A stretch of DNA of 64,000 bases from Streptomyces cirratus (GCF_014650775.1 NZ_BMVP01000003.1:124001-188000), one strand, 5' to 3'; counted from the first letter of the stretch, positions 44,201-54,647 are shown. Numbers and translations: made by a program. Notes: generated by a model from the letters alone, not told the origin.

Positions 44201-45673
44201 ATGGACCCCGACTCCGCCGCTGCCCGGCCCCAGCCGCGCCCCGCGAACCACGTCGTCGTGCTCTTCGGCGCGACGGGTGACCTGGCCAGGCGCAAACTGC
44301 TGCCCGGCCTGTTCCACCTCGCCAAGGCCGGGCTCCTGCCGCAGCGGTACCGCATCGTCGGTTCGGCCCCGGCGGCCGAGGCCCTGAGCGACGAGCAGTT
44401 CCGCGCACACGCGCGCCAGGCCGTGGCGGAGTTCGGCCGCTCGCACCCCGAGGGCCCCGCATGGCAGGAGTTCGAGGCCGCCCTGTCCTTCGGCGCGGCC
44501 GACCCCGACGCCCCCGAACCGCTGGTGACGGCGGTACAGGAGGCCGAGCGGGCCGTCGGTGGCACTCCGCGGCGGCTGTTCCACCTCGCCGTCCCGCCCG
44601 TGGCGTTCACCTCCGTCGTCGGGCTGCTGGGGGCCACGGGCCTGGCCCAGGACGCGCGTGTCATCGTCGAGAAGCCCTTCGGGACCGATCTCGCGTCCGC
44701 CCGCGCGCTGAACGCGGCCGTCCACGCCGTCTTCGACGAGTCCCGGGTGTTCCGCATCGACCACTTCCTCGGCAAGGAGGCGGTCGACAACATCCTCGCC
44801 CTGCGGTTCGCCAACGGTCTCTTCGAGCCGCTCTGGAACCGCGAACACATCAGCCACGTGCAGATCGACGTGCCCGAGCAGATCGACATCCAGGGGCGCG
44901 CCCACTTCTTCGAGGGCACCGGCACCTTCCGCGACATGGTCGTCACGCACCTGTTCCAGCTGCTGGGCTTCGTGGCGATGGAACCGCCGGTCGCCCTGGA
45001 AGCACAGTCGCTGCGGGACGAGCAGGTGAAGGTCTTCCACAGCATGCGGCCCCTGGACCCCGCGCACGTCGTACGCGGCCAGTACACCGGCTACCGCGCC
45101 GAGCCCGGGGTCGATCCGGCCTCGGACACCGAGACCTTCGTCGCGCTGCGCGTCGACATCGACAACTGGCGCTGGGCCGGCGTGCCCTTCTTCCTGCGCT
45201 CGGGCAAGGCGCTGGCCGAGGGCAGGCACGTCGTCACCCTCGGCCTGCGCGAGCCCGTGCTGCGCATGTTCCCCCTGGACGCCCGGGAGGCGGCGGACGG
45301 CCGCGCCAACGAACTCGTCATCGACTTCGCCGACCCCGGTTCCATCACCGCCCGGTTCCTGGCGAAGGAACCCGGCCCCTCCATGCAGCTCGCGGAAGCC
45401 GGCATGGTCTTCGGCTACCAGACCTCCTTCACCACCGAGAACTCCCTTGAGGCGTACGAGCACCTCATCCTCCAGGCCATGCTGGGCGACCAGTGCCTCT
45501 TCACCCGCTCCGACGGCATCGAACGCCTGTGGGAGGTCTCCGCGCCGCTGCTGGACGCGCCGCCGCCCGTCGCCCCGTACGCCCCCGGATCCTGGGGACC
45601 CGAGGCCATCGCGTCCCTCGTCGCCCCCTACCGGTGGCACCTGCCCGAACGGCGCCGGGCCGGGGCGCAGTGA
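44201..45673 (+). CDS. zwf: Glucose-6-phosphate 1-dehydrogenase
   Basis: A 490-residue enzyme with the cofactor motif VVLFGATGDLARRKLLPGL, the active-site peptide RIDHFLGKE containing the catalytic His, EKPFGTDLASA, and the C-terminal YEHLILQAMLGDQCLF. ATG at 44201 has GAGGAGG 6 bases upstream. It oxidises glucose-6-phosphate, supplying NADPH. Being directly after gnd and before a beta-phosphoglucomutase and a disaccharide phosphorylase suggests use of glucose-6-phosphate released from disaccharides. Confidence 0.94.
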   Translation: MDPDSAAARPQPRPANHVVVLFGATGDLARRKLLPGLFHLAKAGLLPQRYRIVGSAPAAEALSDEQFRAHARQAVAEFGRSHPEGPAWQEFEAALSFGAADPDAPEPLVTAVQEAERAVGGTPRRLFHLAVPPVAFTSVVGLLGATGLAQDARVIVEKPFGTDLASARALNAAVHAVFDESRVFRIDHFLGKEAVDNILALRFANGLFEPLWNREHISHVQIDVPEQIDIQGRAHFFEGTGTFRDMVVTHLFQLLGFVAMEPPVALEAQSLRDEQVKVFHSMRPLDPAHVVRGQYTGYRAEPGVDPASDTETFVALRVDIDNWRWAGVPFFLRSGKALAEGRHVVTLGLREPVLRMFPLDAREAADGRANELVIDFADPGSITARFLAKEPGPSMQLAEAGMVFGYQTSFTTENSLEAYEHLILQAMLGDQCLFTRSDGIERLWEVSAPLLDAPPPVAPYAPGSWGPEAIASLVAPYRWHLPERRRAGAQ

Positions 45674-45787
45674 GGGCACGGGCGCGCTGCTCCGAACGCC
45701 ACACCCCCTCAGCCGTACGGGGGACCGCGCTCCTCCTGCGGGCGCCGCAGTGCGCGCAGCCCGCCGTCCGCTCCTAGCCTCGACGGC

Positions 45788-46531
45788 ATGCTGGGACTCC
45801 CCGACCACGTCAGCGCCTGTCTGTTCGACCTCGACGGCGTGCTCACCCGGACCGCGAAGGTCCACGCGGCCGCCTGGAAAGAGATGTTCGACGACTACCT
45901 GCGTCAGCGGGCCGACCGCGAGGGTGCGGCCTTCGTTCCCTTCGACGCCGTGGACGACTACGACGAGTACGTGGACGGCCGTCCCCGCGAGGACGGCGTA
46001 CGCACGTTCCTCGCCTCACGCGGCATCACGCTGCCCGAAGGCACCAGCGGCGACGGCCCCGACCAGGAGACGGTCCACGGCCTGGGCACCCGCAAGAACG
46101 ACCTGGTGCTCCGTGCGATCCGCGAGCAGGGGGTGGAACCCTACGAGGGCTCGGTGGCCTACGTGCGCGCGGCGCGCGACGCGGGTCTGCGCCGCGCCGT
46201 CGTCTCCTCCAGTGCCAACTGCCGTGACGTGCTGGTGGCGGCCGGTATCGAGGACCTCTTCGAGGACCGGGTCGACGGCATCACCATCGCCGAGCAGGGT
46301 CTGCGCGGCAAGCCCGCCCCCGACAGCTACCTGGCGGCGGCCCGCCTGTTCGGCACCGACCCGCGCGATGCGGCGGTGTTCGAGGACGCGCTGGCCGGGG
46401 TGGCAGCCGGCAAGGCGGGCGGTTTCGGTTTCGTCGTCGGCGTCGACCGCACCGGCCAGGCGGCCGAACTGCGCGCGCACGGGGCCGATGTCGTCGTCAC
46501 CGACCTCTCCGAGCTGCTGGACCGCGGATGA
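45788..46531 (+). CDS. pgmB: Beta-phosphoglucomutase-like HAD phosphatase/mutase
   Basis: A 247-residue HAD-IA protein. Catalytic Asp14 and Asp16 are in LFDLDGVLT, with VSSSANC (motif II), GKPAPDSYL (motif III Lys) and FEDALAGV (motif IV). The T/S and cap features and the adjacent GH65 gene favour beta-phosphoglucomutase, which turns beta-glucose-1-phosphate into glucose-6-phosphate. The stop overlaps the GH65 start (ATGA), so the two are coupled. Confidence 0.88.
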   Translation: MLGLPDHVSACLFDLDGVLTRTAKVHAAAWKEMFDDYLRQRADREGAAFVPFDAVDDYDEYVDGRPREDGVRTFLASRGITLPEGTSGDGPDQETVHGLGTRKNDLVLRAIREQGVEPYEGSVAYVRAARDAGLRRAVVSSSANCRDVLVAAGIEDLFEDRVDGITIAEQGLRGKPAPDSYLAAARLFGTDPRDAAVFEDALAGVAAGKAGGFGFVVGVDRTGQAAELRAHGADVVVTDLSELLDRG

Positions 46532-48930
46532 TCACTCACGAGAACTTCGCGACCGAGCCCTGGCAGTTGCGGGAGACGGCCCTCGACCTGGACGTCCTCG
46601 CGCAGAGTGAATCCGTGTTCGCCCTTTCGAACGGCCTCCTCGGCTGGCGCGGCAACCTCGACGAGGGCGAGCCGCACGGCCTGCCCGGCTGCTACCTCAA
46701 CGGCGTGTACGAGACCCACCCGCTGCCCTACGCCGAAGCCGGGTACGGGTATCCGGAGTCCGGGCAGACGGCCATCAACGTCACCGACGGCAAGGTCATC
46801 CGGCTGCTCGTCGACGACCACCCCTTCGACCTGCGCTACGGGGAACTCCTGTCGCACGAACGGGTCCTGGACTACCGCAGCGGCGTCCTGAGCCGGTCCG
46901 CGGAGTGGAGCACGCCCTCCGGGCGGACGGTACGCCTGACCTCCCACCGCATCGTCTCCCTCGCACAGCGGGCCGTCGCGGCGATCTCGTACACCGTCGA
47001 GGCCGTCAACGGGCCGGCCACCGTCGCCGTGCAGTCCGAACTCGTCGCCAACGAGCAGCTGCCGGCCGCCTCCGGCGACCCGCGCATGGCCGCCGCCATC
47101 GACTCCGCGCTGCTGCCCGAGGAGCACTACGCACACGGCACCCGGCTGCGTCTGGTCCACTGCACGGCCACCAGCGGACAGCGCGTCGCGGTGGCGGCCG
47201 ACCACATCGTGGAAGGCCCCGCCGGCACCGCGTGGGCCGCCGAGAGCGAACCGGACGTCGCCCGCCTGACCGTGACCGCCACCCTCGAACCCGGGCAACG
47301 GCTCGAACTCGTCAAGTTCGTGACCTACGGCTGGTCGGCGCAGCGGTCGCTGCCCGCTGTGCGGGACCAGGTGGAGGGCGGGCTCGCGGGGGCGCGCACC
47401 ACCGGCTGGCAGGGGCTGCTCGACGCACAGCGGGCCTGCCTGGACGAGTTCTGGGCCTGCGCGGACGTCGAGGTGGAGGGCGACGAAGAGGTCCAGCAGG
47501 CCGTCCGGTTCGCCCTCTTCCACCTCTACCAGGCCGCCGCGCGCAACGAGCGGCGCGCCATCCCGGCCAAGGGACTCACGGGCACCGGCTACGACGGCCA
47601 CGCCTTCTGGGACACCGAGTCCTTCGTCCTGCCCGTCCTCACGCACACCGCGCCGTACACCGTCGCCTCCGCCCTCGCCTGGCGGCACTCCACGCTTGCG
47701 AGCGCGCTGGAGCGTGCCGGTCAACTCGGGCTGGGCGGGGCCGCCTTCCCCTGGCGCACGATCAACGGCGCGGAATGCTCCGGCTACTGGCCCGCGGGGA
47801 CCGTCGCCTTCCACGTCAACGCCGACATCGCCGCGGCCGTCGAGCGGTACGTGTTCGCGACCGATGACCGGGAGTTCTACCGGGGACCCGGGCTCGACCT
47901 GCTGGTGCACACCGCCAGGCTCTGGCGCTCGCTCGGCCACTTCGACGCCGACGGCGTCTTCCACATCGACGGGGTCACCGGCCCCGACGAGTACAGCGCC
48001 ATCGCGCGGGACAACCTCTACACCAACGCCATGGCCCGGCGGAACCTGCTCGCCGCGGCCGACGCCGTCTCGCGCCACCCGGACCGGGCACCGGACCTCG
48101 GCGTCAGCGCCGAGGAGATCGCGGACTGGCGCAACACCGCCGCGCAGATGGCCATCCCCTACAACCAGCGGCTCCAGGTGCACGAGCAGGCCGCCGGCTT
48201 CACCGACCAGGAACCGTGGGACTTCGACGCCACCTCCGAGGACCAGTACCCGCTGCTGCTGCACTTCCCGTACTTCGACCTGTACCGCAAGCAGGTCGTC
48301 AAGCAGGCGGATCTGGTCCTGGCGATGTTCACGTGTCCGGACGAGTTCACCGCCGAGGAGAAGGTCCGCAACTTCGCGTACTACGAGCCGCTGACGGTCA
48401 GGGACTCCTCCCTCTCCGCCTGCTGCCAGGCCGTCCTCGCCGCCGAGACCGGCCATCTGCGCCTCGCCTGGGCCTACACCCGCGAGGCGGCACTGATGGA
48501 CCTGGACGACCTCGAACACAACACGCGTGACGGCCTCCACATGGCCTCGCTCGCCGGTACCTGGATCGCCCTGGTCCAAGGTCTCGGCGGGCTGCGCCGC
48601 TTCCGTCCCGTCCCCGCCGCGCGCCTACAGGACCAGCCGTCCGGGGGCCCGCAGGCCGAGGAACCGGAAGCCCCCGTCCGCTTCGCCCCGCGGCTGCCGA
48701 CCTCGCTGACCCGGCTGGCCTTCAACGTCCGTGTCCGGGAGCGCCTCATCCGCGTCGACATCGGCCAGGCGACGGCCCGTTACACGCTCATGTCCGGAGG
48801 ACCCGTCACCGTGATGCACCACGGCGCCCCGGTCGGGCTCACCGTGGGCGCGCCGACGGACCTCTCCATCCCACCGGCGCCCGACTCCCCCGAGCCCCGC
48901 CAGCCCAAGGGCCGCGCCCCCGGGACATGA
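46528..48930 (+). CDS. Glycoside hydrolase family 65 disaccharide phosphorylase
   Basis: An 800-residue GH65 enzyme, near the usual 750-800. Domains: N-terminal beta-sandwich ([17 protein letters not shown]), (alpha/alpha)6 barrel with [15 protein letters not shown] and catalytic acid Glu488 in [10 protein letters not shown], the Lys-Gln pair [13 protein letters not shown], phosphate-loop-like DSSLS, and a C-terminal beta domain. It phosphorolyses trehalose, maltose, kojibiose or nigerose to beta-glucose-1-phosphate; the exact disaccharide is not clear. Translational coupling to the beta-phosphoglucomutase gene fits the product being fed to it. Confidence 0.92.
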   Translation: MITHENFATEPWQLRETALDLDVLAQSESVFALSNGLLGWRGNLDEGEPHGLPGCYLNGVYETHPLPYAEAGYGYPESGQTAINVTDGKVIRLLVDDHPFDLRYGELLSHERVLDYRSGVLSRSAEWSTPSGRTVRLTSHRIVSLAQRAVAAISYTVEAVNGPATVAVQSELVANEQLPAASGDPRMAAAIDSALLPEEHYAHGTRLRLVHCTATSGQRVAVAADHIVEGPAGTAWAAESEPDVARLTVTATLEPGQRLELVKFVTYGWSAQRSLPAVRDQVEGGLAGARTTGWQGLLDAQRACLDEFWACADVEVEGDEEVQQAVRFALFHLYQAAARNERRAIPAKGLTGTGYDGHAFWDTESFVLPVLTHTAPYTVASALAWRHSTLASALERAGQLGLGGAAFPWRTINGAECSGYWPAGTVAFHVNADIAAAVERYVFATDDREFYRGPGLDLLVHTARLWRSLGHFDADGVFHIDGVTGPDEYSAIARDNLYTNAMARRNLLAAADAVSRHPDRAPDLGVSAEEIADWRNTAAQMAIPYNQRLQVHEQAAGFTDQEPWDFDATSEDQYPLLLHFPYFDLYRKQVVKQADLVLAMFTCPDEFTAEEKVRNFAYYEPLTVRDSSLSACCQAVLAAETGHLRLAWAYTREAALMDLDDLEHNTRDGLHMASLAGTWIALVQGLGGLRRFRPVPAARLQDQPSGGPQAEEPEAPVRFAPRLPTSLTRLAFNVRVRERLIRVDIGQATARYTLMSGGPVTVMHHGAPVGLTVGAPTDLSIPPAPDSPEPRQPKGRAPGT

Positions 48931-48970
48931 GGGTGGCACGCGCGCGGGGCTCCTGCGCGCCGTGCGGATT

Positions 48971-49918
48971 TCAGGGAAGGCGACCGGGGTCGACGCCGGT
49001 CAGGTCACGGCTCGCGTCCCAGAGCCTCGTCGCGGCCGAGGCGTCGGTGAGGTGGGTCCACACCCGTTCGCGCCGGGGCCGGCCGCGCAGGCCGAACACG
49101 CGGGGTCCCCACAGCTCTCCTCCGCGCACGTCCGGGTCGAGCACCGCCCGGACGGCGGGCCAGGCGCCGGCGTCCTTGCCCTGGACGAGGAGGGCGGCCG
49201 GCGCCCCGCGCAGGCGTGCGCCGGCGGTCCGCACGTGGACGGGCGGCCGCGACGGGGTGAGGGAGTCCAGCGCGCCGCCGGGGTGGACGACGACGCTCGC
49301 CACGGCGCTCCCGGCGGCGCGCAGGCGGCGGTCGAGTTCGAGGCCGAAGTACATCTGGGCCAGCTTGGAGCGTCCGTAGGCGCGTTTGGGCACGTACTCC
49401 TTGCGGGACTGCAGGTCGTCCGGATCGAGTCGTTCGGTCTTCGCCGCGAAGCTGCCCACCGTCACGACGCGGGCCGCGGGTGCGGCCGACAGCAGGGGCA
49501 TCAGCCAGTGGGTCAGCGCGAAGTGCCCGAGGTGGTTCGTGGCGAACATGAGCTCGTGACCCTCACGGGTCTCCTCCCGCGGCGGGTCGTCGAGCGCGAC
49601 GCCGGCGTTGTGGATCACCCCGTCGAGGCGTTCGGCACCCAGTGGCTCCACCGCTGTCCGCAGCGACGGCAGGTCGGCGAGGTCGAGCCGTACGGTCCGT
49701 ACCTGCGCGCCGGGGACCCGCGCGCGGATCGAGGCCGTGGCCGCTTCCGCCTTCGCGGGGTTACGGCTGCCCAGCACGACGGTGGCTCCGGCGGCGGACA
49801 GCTGTTCCGCGATGAAGTACCCGATGCCGGCGTTGCCGCCGGTGATCAGGAAGACCTTGCCGTGGCCGGGCGGTGGCCGGTGGACGTCCCAGGGCGGGAT
49901 GGACGGGGTGGACGGCAC
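48971..49918 (-). CDS. Short-chain dehydrogenase/reductase
   Basis: A 315-residue SDR with the cofactor motif LITGGNAGIGYFIAEQL, LDGVIHNAG, catalytic Tyr and Lys in YGRSK, and HPGGALDSL. It resembles the retinol-dehydrogenase-like SDRs of actinomycetes. GTG at 49918 starts it. It is convergent with the GH65 gene (40-base gap). Substrate unknown. Confidence 0.88.
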   Translation of the reverse strand: MPSTPSIPPWDVHRPPPGHGKVFLITGGNAGIGYFIAEQLSAAGATVVLGSRNPAKAEAATASIRARVPGAQVRTVRLDLADLPSLRTAVEPLGAERLDGVIHNAGVALDDPPREETREGHELMFATNHLGHFALTHWLMPLLSAAPAARVVTVGSFAAKTERLDPDDLQSRKEYVPKRAYGRSKLAQMYFGLELDRRLRAAGSAVASVVVHPGGALDSLTPSRPPVHVRTAGARLRGAPAALLVQGKDAGAWPAVRAVLDPDVRGGELWGPRVFGLRGRPRRERVWTHLTDASAATRLWDASRDLTGVDPGRLP

Positions 49919-49994
49919 GGCGGGGCTCCCTCGCGGTCGGCGGCGGCTGCCTCGCGGGCAGCTCTCCCGTCCACGGTGGCAGAGGCCACCGACA

Positions 49995-50027
49995 GATCAC
50001 CCACGGATCACCCACGGATCACCGACG
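49995..50027. repeat. Three 11-base tandem repeats (GATCACCCACG)
   Basis: Three consecutive units, the third with one change, spanning the stop codon of the PAS-LuxR gene (TGA at 50008). Probably slippage; repeat number could alter the C-terminus of the protein. Confidence 0.6.
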
Positions 50028-50697
50028 GCCCGTCGGGGGTCGCCGGCGTCGCCGCGCGCGGGGGCCACGCCGTGGGGTCCAGGAGGCCCAGGACGTAGGC
50101 GCGGGCGATCAGCGCGGGGCGGTTGGGTACGTCGAGCCGTCGGCACAGCCGGGTCAGGTGGTAGTTGACCCCGTCGACGGTGAGGCCCACCTTGCGGGCG
50201 ATGGCCGATCCCGACTCCCCCGCCGCTGCGAGCGGCAGGATGCGTGCCTCCTGGGCGCTCAGGCCGTTGGCCGCGTCCTGCGGCAGCGGCTCGGGCCGTC
50301 CTGCGCCGGCCTCCTCGGCCAGCGAGACCAGCAGGCGGGGGATGTCGTCCTGCGGGTCGGAGACCGGTTCGACGGTGACCCGGCCGTGGCGGGCGGTCCC
50401 CCGGGCCTGCCAGCTCACCTCGACCGGGTAGCGGGACCTGCGGCGCGAGCGCAGGGCCTCGTCCAGTCTGCCCAGCTGCCGGTCGTTGGTCGGGGTGAGG
50501 ATGTCGAGGAGCCGGCGGCCCTCCAGCTTTCCCGGCTGGAGCTGCCACGCGGAGGCGAACGCGGGGTTCGCGCCGAGGATCAGGCCGTAGGCGTCGCTGA
50601 TCGCCAGCGCCACGGGCGCCCTGTCGAAGAGGCTGACGAAACGTGACCGCCAGGCCGCGGCCGCCTCGCTCAGCACGTCGGGTGACGGCTGTGTCAC
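50008..50697 (-). CDS. PAS-LuxR transcriptional regulator
   Basis: A 229-residue regulator. Residues about 18-125 are a PAS domain (FDRAPVALAISDAYGLILGA, GRRLLDILTPTNDRQ) and 148-205 a LuxR-type HTH (LSAQEARILPLAAAGESGSA, VGLTVDGVNYHLTRLCRRLD). Such short PAS-LuxR proteins resemble PimM-type regulators of secondary metabolism. GTG at 50697 has GGGAGA 5 bases upstream. It diverges from the P450-reductase gene and is its likely regulator. Confidence 0.85.
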   Translation of the reverse strand: MTQPSPDVLSEAAAAWRSRFVSLFDRAPVALAISDAYGLILGANPAFASAWQLQPGKLEGRRLLDILTPTNDRQLGRLDEALRSRRRSRYPVEVSWQARGTARHGRVTVEPVSDPQDDIPRLLVSLAEEAGAGRPEPLPQDAANGLSAQEARILPLAAAGESGSAIARKVGLTVDGVNYHLTRLCRRLDVPNRPALIARAYVLGLLDPTAWPPRAATPATPDGPSVIRG

Positions 50698-50884
50698 GCA
50701 CTCTCCCTCTGTCACGGCCAACTGCCCCCGATCAAGGCCCTGCACGGAAAACACCACTACAAGAATAGGTAGTTCTCGTGCGGGACGGCCTCGGCGGCCG
50801 CGTCACGGTGGACACGACACGGCACCCGGTCTGCGGGCGGGTGCACAGGTCCAGGCAACGACGTGATCAGAAGAGGCACAGGCC

Positions 50885-53800
50885 ATGAGTGAATCGCACA
50901 CCACCGGCGGCGGACCCCCTGACGACGACTCCGGCGACGCGCACCTGCCGGTCGTCGACGTGAGCGACTCGGGGATGACGAGCACCCCGCTACAGACGGC
51001 CATGGGGCACGCGCGCCGGCTCGGCCCGATCTTCGTCCAGCGCTTCCACGACCGGGAGACGGTGTTCGTGAGCGCGGCGGCGCTGGTGGAGGAACTCTCC
51101 GACGAGCAGCGCTTCGTCAAGGGCATCGGCCCCGCGCTGGAGAACGTACGCGAGGTCGCCGCCGACGGGCTGTTCACCGCGTACAACGACGAGCCCAACT
51201 GGGCCAAGGCGCACGACATCCTGCTCCCGGCTTTCGCCCTCACCTCGATGCGCACCTACCACCCGCACATGCTGCGGGTCGCGAAGCGGCTCATCGGCTC
51301 CTGGGACGCGCGGTTCACCGCGGGCGCCGGTGTGTCGGCCCCGGTCGACGTCGCCGAGGACATGACCCGGATGACCCTGGACACGATCGGCCTGTCCGGG
51401 TTCGGCTACGACTTCGCGTCCTTCGAGCGTGAGCAGGCGCACCCGTTCGTCCAGGCGCTCGTGCGGGCCCTCGCCCACAGCCAGGCCAAACTCGGCCGGG
51501 TGCCCGGCGCGGACCACTCCGACGAGGACGAGGCGTTCGCCGCGGACGCCGCCTACCTGGCCCGGGTCGTGGACGAGGTGATCGAGCAGCGCCGGGCCTC
51601 GGGGGACACCTCGACCGACGACCTGCTGGGCCTGATGCTGGGCTCCCCGCACCCCCGGTCCGGCGAGGTGCTCGACGGGGCGAACATCAGGAACCAGGTG
51701 ATCACGTTCCTGATCGCGGGCCACGAGACCACGTCGGGTGCGCTGTCGTTCGCGCTGTACTACCTCCTCAAGAACCCTGCGGTGCTGCACCTGGCCCAGG
51801 CCGAGACCGACGCGCTGTGGGGCGACGACCCGGACCCCGAGCCCTCCTTCGAGGACATCGGCAGGCTGCGCTACGTACGCCAGGTCCTGGGCGAGGCGCT
51901 GCGGCTGTGGCCGACCGCCGCCGCGTTCGCACGCGAGGCGCGCGCGGACACCGTGATCGGCGGCCGCTATCCGGTGAAGGCGGGGCAGCGGATGCTGGTG
52001 CTGACTCCGATGCTGCACCGGGACCCGGTCTGGGGCGACAACGTGGAGGAGTTCGACCCGGACCGGTTCGCCGCCGAGGCGGAGGCGAACCGGTCCCCGC
52101 ACGCGTACAAGCCGTTCGGGACGGGGGAACGCGCCTGCATCGGGCGGCAGTTCGCCCTCCACGAGGCGACGATGCTGCTGGGCATGCTGGTGCACCGCTA
52201 CCGGTTCGTCGACCACGCGCGCTACGAGCTGCGCATCAAGGAGACGCTCACGCTCAAGCCCGACGGCTTCACGATGGCTTTGGGCCGACGCACCCCGGCC
52301 GACCGCGGCCGGGTCCGCGCGGCCCTCGCGGGGGTCCTCGGGGCCGTTCGCCCGCTCGACGGCCGGGAGGACGGGCACACTCCGGCCACGGGGGCGTCGC
52401 CCACCCGGGCCGTTTCCGGCACGACGCTGACGCTGCTGCACGGATCCAACTTCGGCACCTGCCGCACCTACGCGGAAGACCTGGCCGAGATGGCCGGGGA
52501 ACTGGGCTTCGAGACGCGAGTCGCGCCGCTCGACGACCACCGTGACGGCGCACTGCCCACGGACGGGCCGCTGGTCGTCGTCGCCGCGTCGTACAACGGA
52601 CAGCCCACCGACGACGCGGCCGGCTTCGTCTCCTGGTTGACGCGGGCGGCCCCGGGTGCCGCCGAGGGCGTGCGGTACGCCGTCCTGGGAGTCGGTGACC
52701 GCAACTGGGCCGCCACCTACCAGCAGGTGCCCACGCTCATCGACGGCCGCCTCGCCTCGGCGGGGGCGGCGCGGCTGATGGACCGCGCCGAGGCGGACGC
52801 CTCCGGGGACCTCGCGGGAGCGGTGCGCGGCTTCACCGCCGCCCTGCGCCGTACGCTGCTGGAGCGCTACGGCGACCCGGCGTCCGTGGCCACCTCCCCG
52901 TCGGAGGAGTCATCCGGCCCGCTGTACGACGTCGTCGAGATCACGGGTGATCCGCTCGACGCGCTGGCCAGGCGACACGACCTGCGGCCGATGACGGTGA
53001 CACACACCGGGGACCTCGCCGACCTCGGCCACCCGGCGGGCAGGTCGAAGCGTTTCCTGCGCGTCAGGCTGCCCGAGGGGGTCGGCTACCGTACCGCCGA
53101 CCACCTCGCCGTCCTCCCGGCCAACGACCCCGCCCAAGTGGAGCGGGCCGCCCGGGTCCTGGGGGCCGGCCTGGACACGGTGCTGAACGTCCGGGGCCGC
53201 CGGACCGCCCGGACCGCCCTTCCGCTCGACCGCCCCGTCACCGTAAGGGAACTGCTCACCCGGTACGTCGAGCTCCAGGCCCCGGTGACGGCCGAGCAGG
53301 CGGCCGTCCTCGCGGCGCACAACCCGTGCCCGCCGGAGAAGGCCGCGCTGGAACGGCTCGCGGCCGGGGGCGCGGCCGGGGCGGCCGGAGCCCTCCCGGG
53401 CAGCCTCGTGGACCTGGTCGAGGAGCACCCCGCACTCCGGGGCCGCCTGCCGTGGCCCGTACTGCTGGAGTTGCTGGAGCCGATGCGGCCCCGCCACTAC
53501 TCCATCTCCTCTTCGCCCTCGGCAGGTCCGGCGCAGGCCGACCTGATGGTCTCGCTCCTGGAGGCACCCCACCGCTCCGGCCGGGGCGGTGTGTTCCGCG
53601 GAGTGGGCTCTTCGTACCTGCACCGGGTACGCCCCGGCGACACGGTCCTCGCCCGGGTACAGCCGTGCCGGGAGGCCTTCCGCATTCCGCACGACGACGC
53701 GACGCCGGTCATCATGATCGGCGCGGGTACCGGCCTCGCGCCCTTCCGGGGGGCGATCGCCGACCGCCGTGCACTGCGCGCGGCGGGAGCCGAACTGGCG

Positions 53801-54166
53801 CCCGCACTCTGCTACTTCGGCTGTGACCACCCGGAGGTGGACTACCTCCACCGGGCGGAACTGGAACAGGCCGAACGCGAGGGGGCGGTGTCGATGCGCC
53901 CCGCCTTCTCGCTGGCGCCCGAAGGGGAGGTCCGCTTCGTGCAGCACCGGATCGAGGCGGAGGGCGAGGAGGTCTGGCGGCTGACCGACGCGGGCGCCCG
54001 CATCCACGTCTGCGGGGACGGCTCCCGCATGGCCCCGGGCGTCCGCGAAGCCTTCCGGCAGCTGTACGTCCGGTTCAGCGGCAAGGACGAGTCGACGGCC
54101 TCGCAGTGGCTCCGGGGGCTGGTCGAGGACGGCCGGTACGTGGAGGACGTGTACGCGGGCGGCTGA
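50885..54166 (+). CDS. Self-sufficient cytochrome P450/NADPH-P450 reductase fusion (CYP102-type)
   Basis: A 1093-residue fusion. P450 part (1-475): I-helix AGHETTSG (Thr282), ExxR at Glu337-Arg340, and haem ligand Cys418 in FGTGERACIGRQF. Flavodoxin-like FMN domain (about 515-655) starts LLHGSNFGTCRTYAEDLA. FAD/NADPH part (about 690-1093) has RHYSISSS at 870-877 and GAGTGLAP at 946-953. All electron-transfer modules are intact, so it should hydroxylate a fatty-acid-like substrate without partners, as P450 BM3 does. ATG at 50885 follows AGAAGAGG. A short inverted repeat ACTAC/GTAGT (50756-50773) in the divergent region may be an operator. Confidence 0.93.
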   Translation: MSESHTTGGGPPDDDSGDAHLPVVDVSDSGMTSTPLQTAMGHARRLGPIFVQRFHDRETVFVSAAALVEELSDEQRFVKGIGPALENVREVAADGLFTAYNDEPNWAKAHDILLPAFALTSMRTYHPHMLRVAKRLIGSWDARFTAGAGVSAPVDVAEDMTRMTLDTIGLSGFGYDFASFEREQAHPFVQALVRALAHSQAKLGRVPGADHSDEDEAFAADAAYLARVVDEVIEQRRASGDTSTDDLLGLMLGSPHPRSGEVLDGANIRNQVITFLIAGHETTSGALSFALYYLLKNPAVLHLAQAETDALWGDDPDPEPSFEDIGRLRYVRQVLGEALRLWPTAAAFAREARADTVIGGRYPVKAGQRMLVLTPMLHRDPVWGDNVEEFDPDRFAAEAEANRSPHAYKPFGTGERACIGRQFALHEATMLLGMLVHRYRFVDHARYELRIKETLTLKPDGFTMALGRRTPADRGRVRAALAGVLGAVRPLDGREDGHTPATGASPTRAVSGTTLTLLHGSNFGTCRTYAEDLAEMAGELGFETRVAPLDDHRDGALPTDGPLVVVAASYNGQPTDDAAGFVSWLTRAAPGAAEGVRYAVLGVGDRNWAATYQQVPTLIDGRLASAGAARLMDRAEADASGDLAGAVRGFTAALRRTLLERYGDPASVATSPSEESSGPLYDVVEITGDPLDALARRHDLRPMTVTHTGDLADLGHPAGRSKRFLRVRLPEGVGYRTADHLAVLPANDPAQVERAARVLGAGLDTVLNVRGRRTARTALPLDRPVTVRELLTRYVELQAPVTAEQAAVLAAHNPCPPEKAALERLAAGGAAGAAGALPGSLVDLVEEHPALRGRLPWPVLLELLEPMRPRHYSISSSPSAGPAQADLMVSLLEAPHRSGRGGVFRGVGSSYLHRVRPGDTVLARVQPCREAFRIPHDDATPVIMIGAGTGLAPFRGAIADRRALRAAGAELAPALCYFGCDHPEVDYLHRAELEQAEREGAVSMRPAFSLAPEGEVRFVQHRIEAEGEEVWRLTDAGARIHVCGDGSRMAPGVREAFRQLYVRFSGKDESTASQWLRGLVEDGRYVEDVYAGG

Positions 54167-54170
54167 GGGC

Positions 54171-54608
54171 CTATCCGGCGGGGGCGGCGCGGACGGCCTG
54201 CTCCAGCAGACCGTGAAGAACGCGCTGCTCCTGCGGGGTGAGGCCGGACAGGGGACTGTCCACGGCGAGGAGGTCGAGGAGACGCCGGCGCAGTGCGGCG
54301 CCTTCGGCGGTGAGGGCGAGCCGCTTGGCACGGCGGTCGGTGGGGTGCGGGTGGCGCTCGACCAGGTTCTGCTTCTCCAGCTTGTCGACGACGAAGGTGG
54401 TGTTGGAGGGCTCGCAGCTCATCCGGTCGGCGAGCTCGCGCATGGTCATCGGCCCGCTCATCTCGCGCAGCGCGGTCGCCTGGGGCGCGGTCAGGCCCAA
54501 GGTGGCCGCGCGCTCCCGTACGTGCTCGGCGATCCGCTGCGCCAGTCCGTTCACCAGACCGCACAGCTGACGCTCGGCGATGGCCTGCGAGTCGGGGGGC
54601 GTCGTCAT
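54171..54608 (-). CDS. MarR-family regulator
   Basis: A 145-residue winged-helix protein: LTAPQATALREMSGPMTMRE, ADRMSCEPSNTTFVVDKLEK, and the wing HPTDRRAKRLALT. A single Cys in the recognition helix could allow redox sensing. It diverges from the MBL-fold gene and probably acts at the palindrome 54648-54666. It converges on the P450 gene with 4 bases between stops. Confidence 0.9.
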   Translation of the reverse strand: MTTPPDSQAIAERQLCGLVNGLAQRIAEHVRERAATLGLTAPQATALREMSGPMTMRELADRMSCEPSNTTFVVDKLEKQNLVERHPHPTDRRAKRLALTAEGAALRRRLLDLLAVDSPLSGLTPQEQRVLHGLLEQAVRAAPAG

Positions 54609-54647
54609 GGCACCACTCTAGCAACTCCATCAAGGCAACATATTTAC

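Noticed and set aside
42605..45673. Continuous plus-strand frame that would extend zwf N-terminally by over 500 residues
   Set aside because: The extension covers gnd in another frame and reads as Arg/Gly-rich noise. GAGGAGG before ATG 44201 sets the real start.
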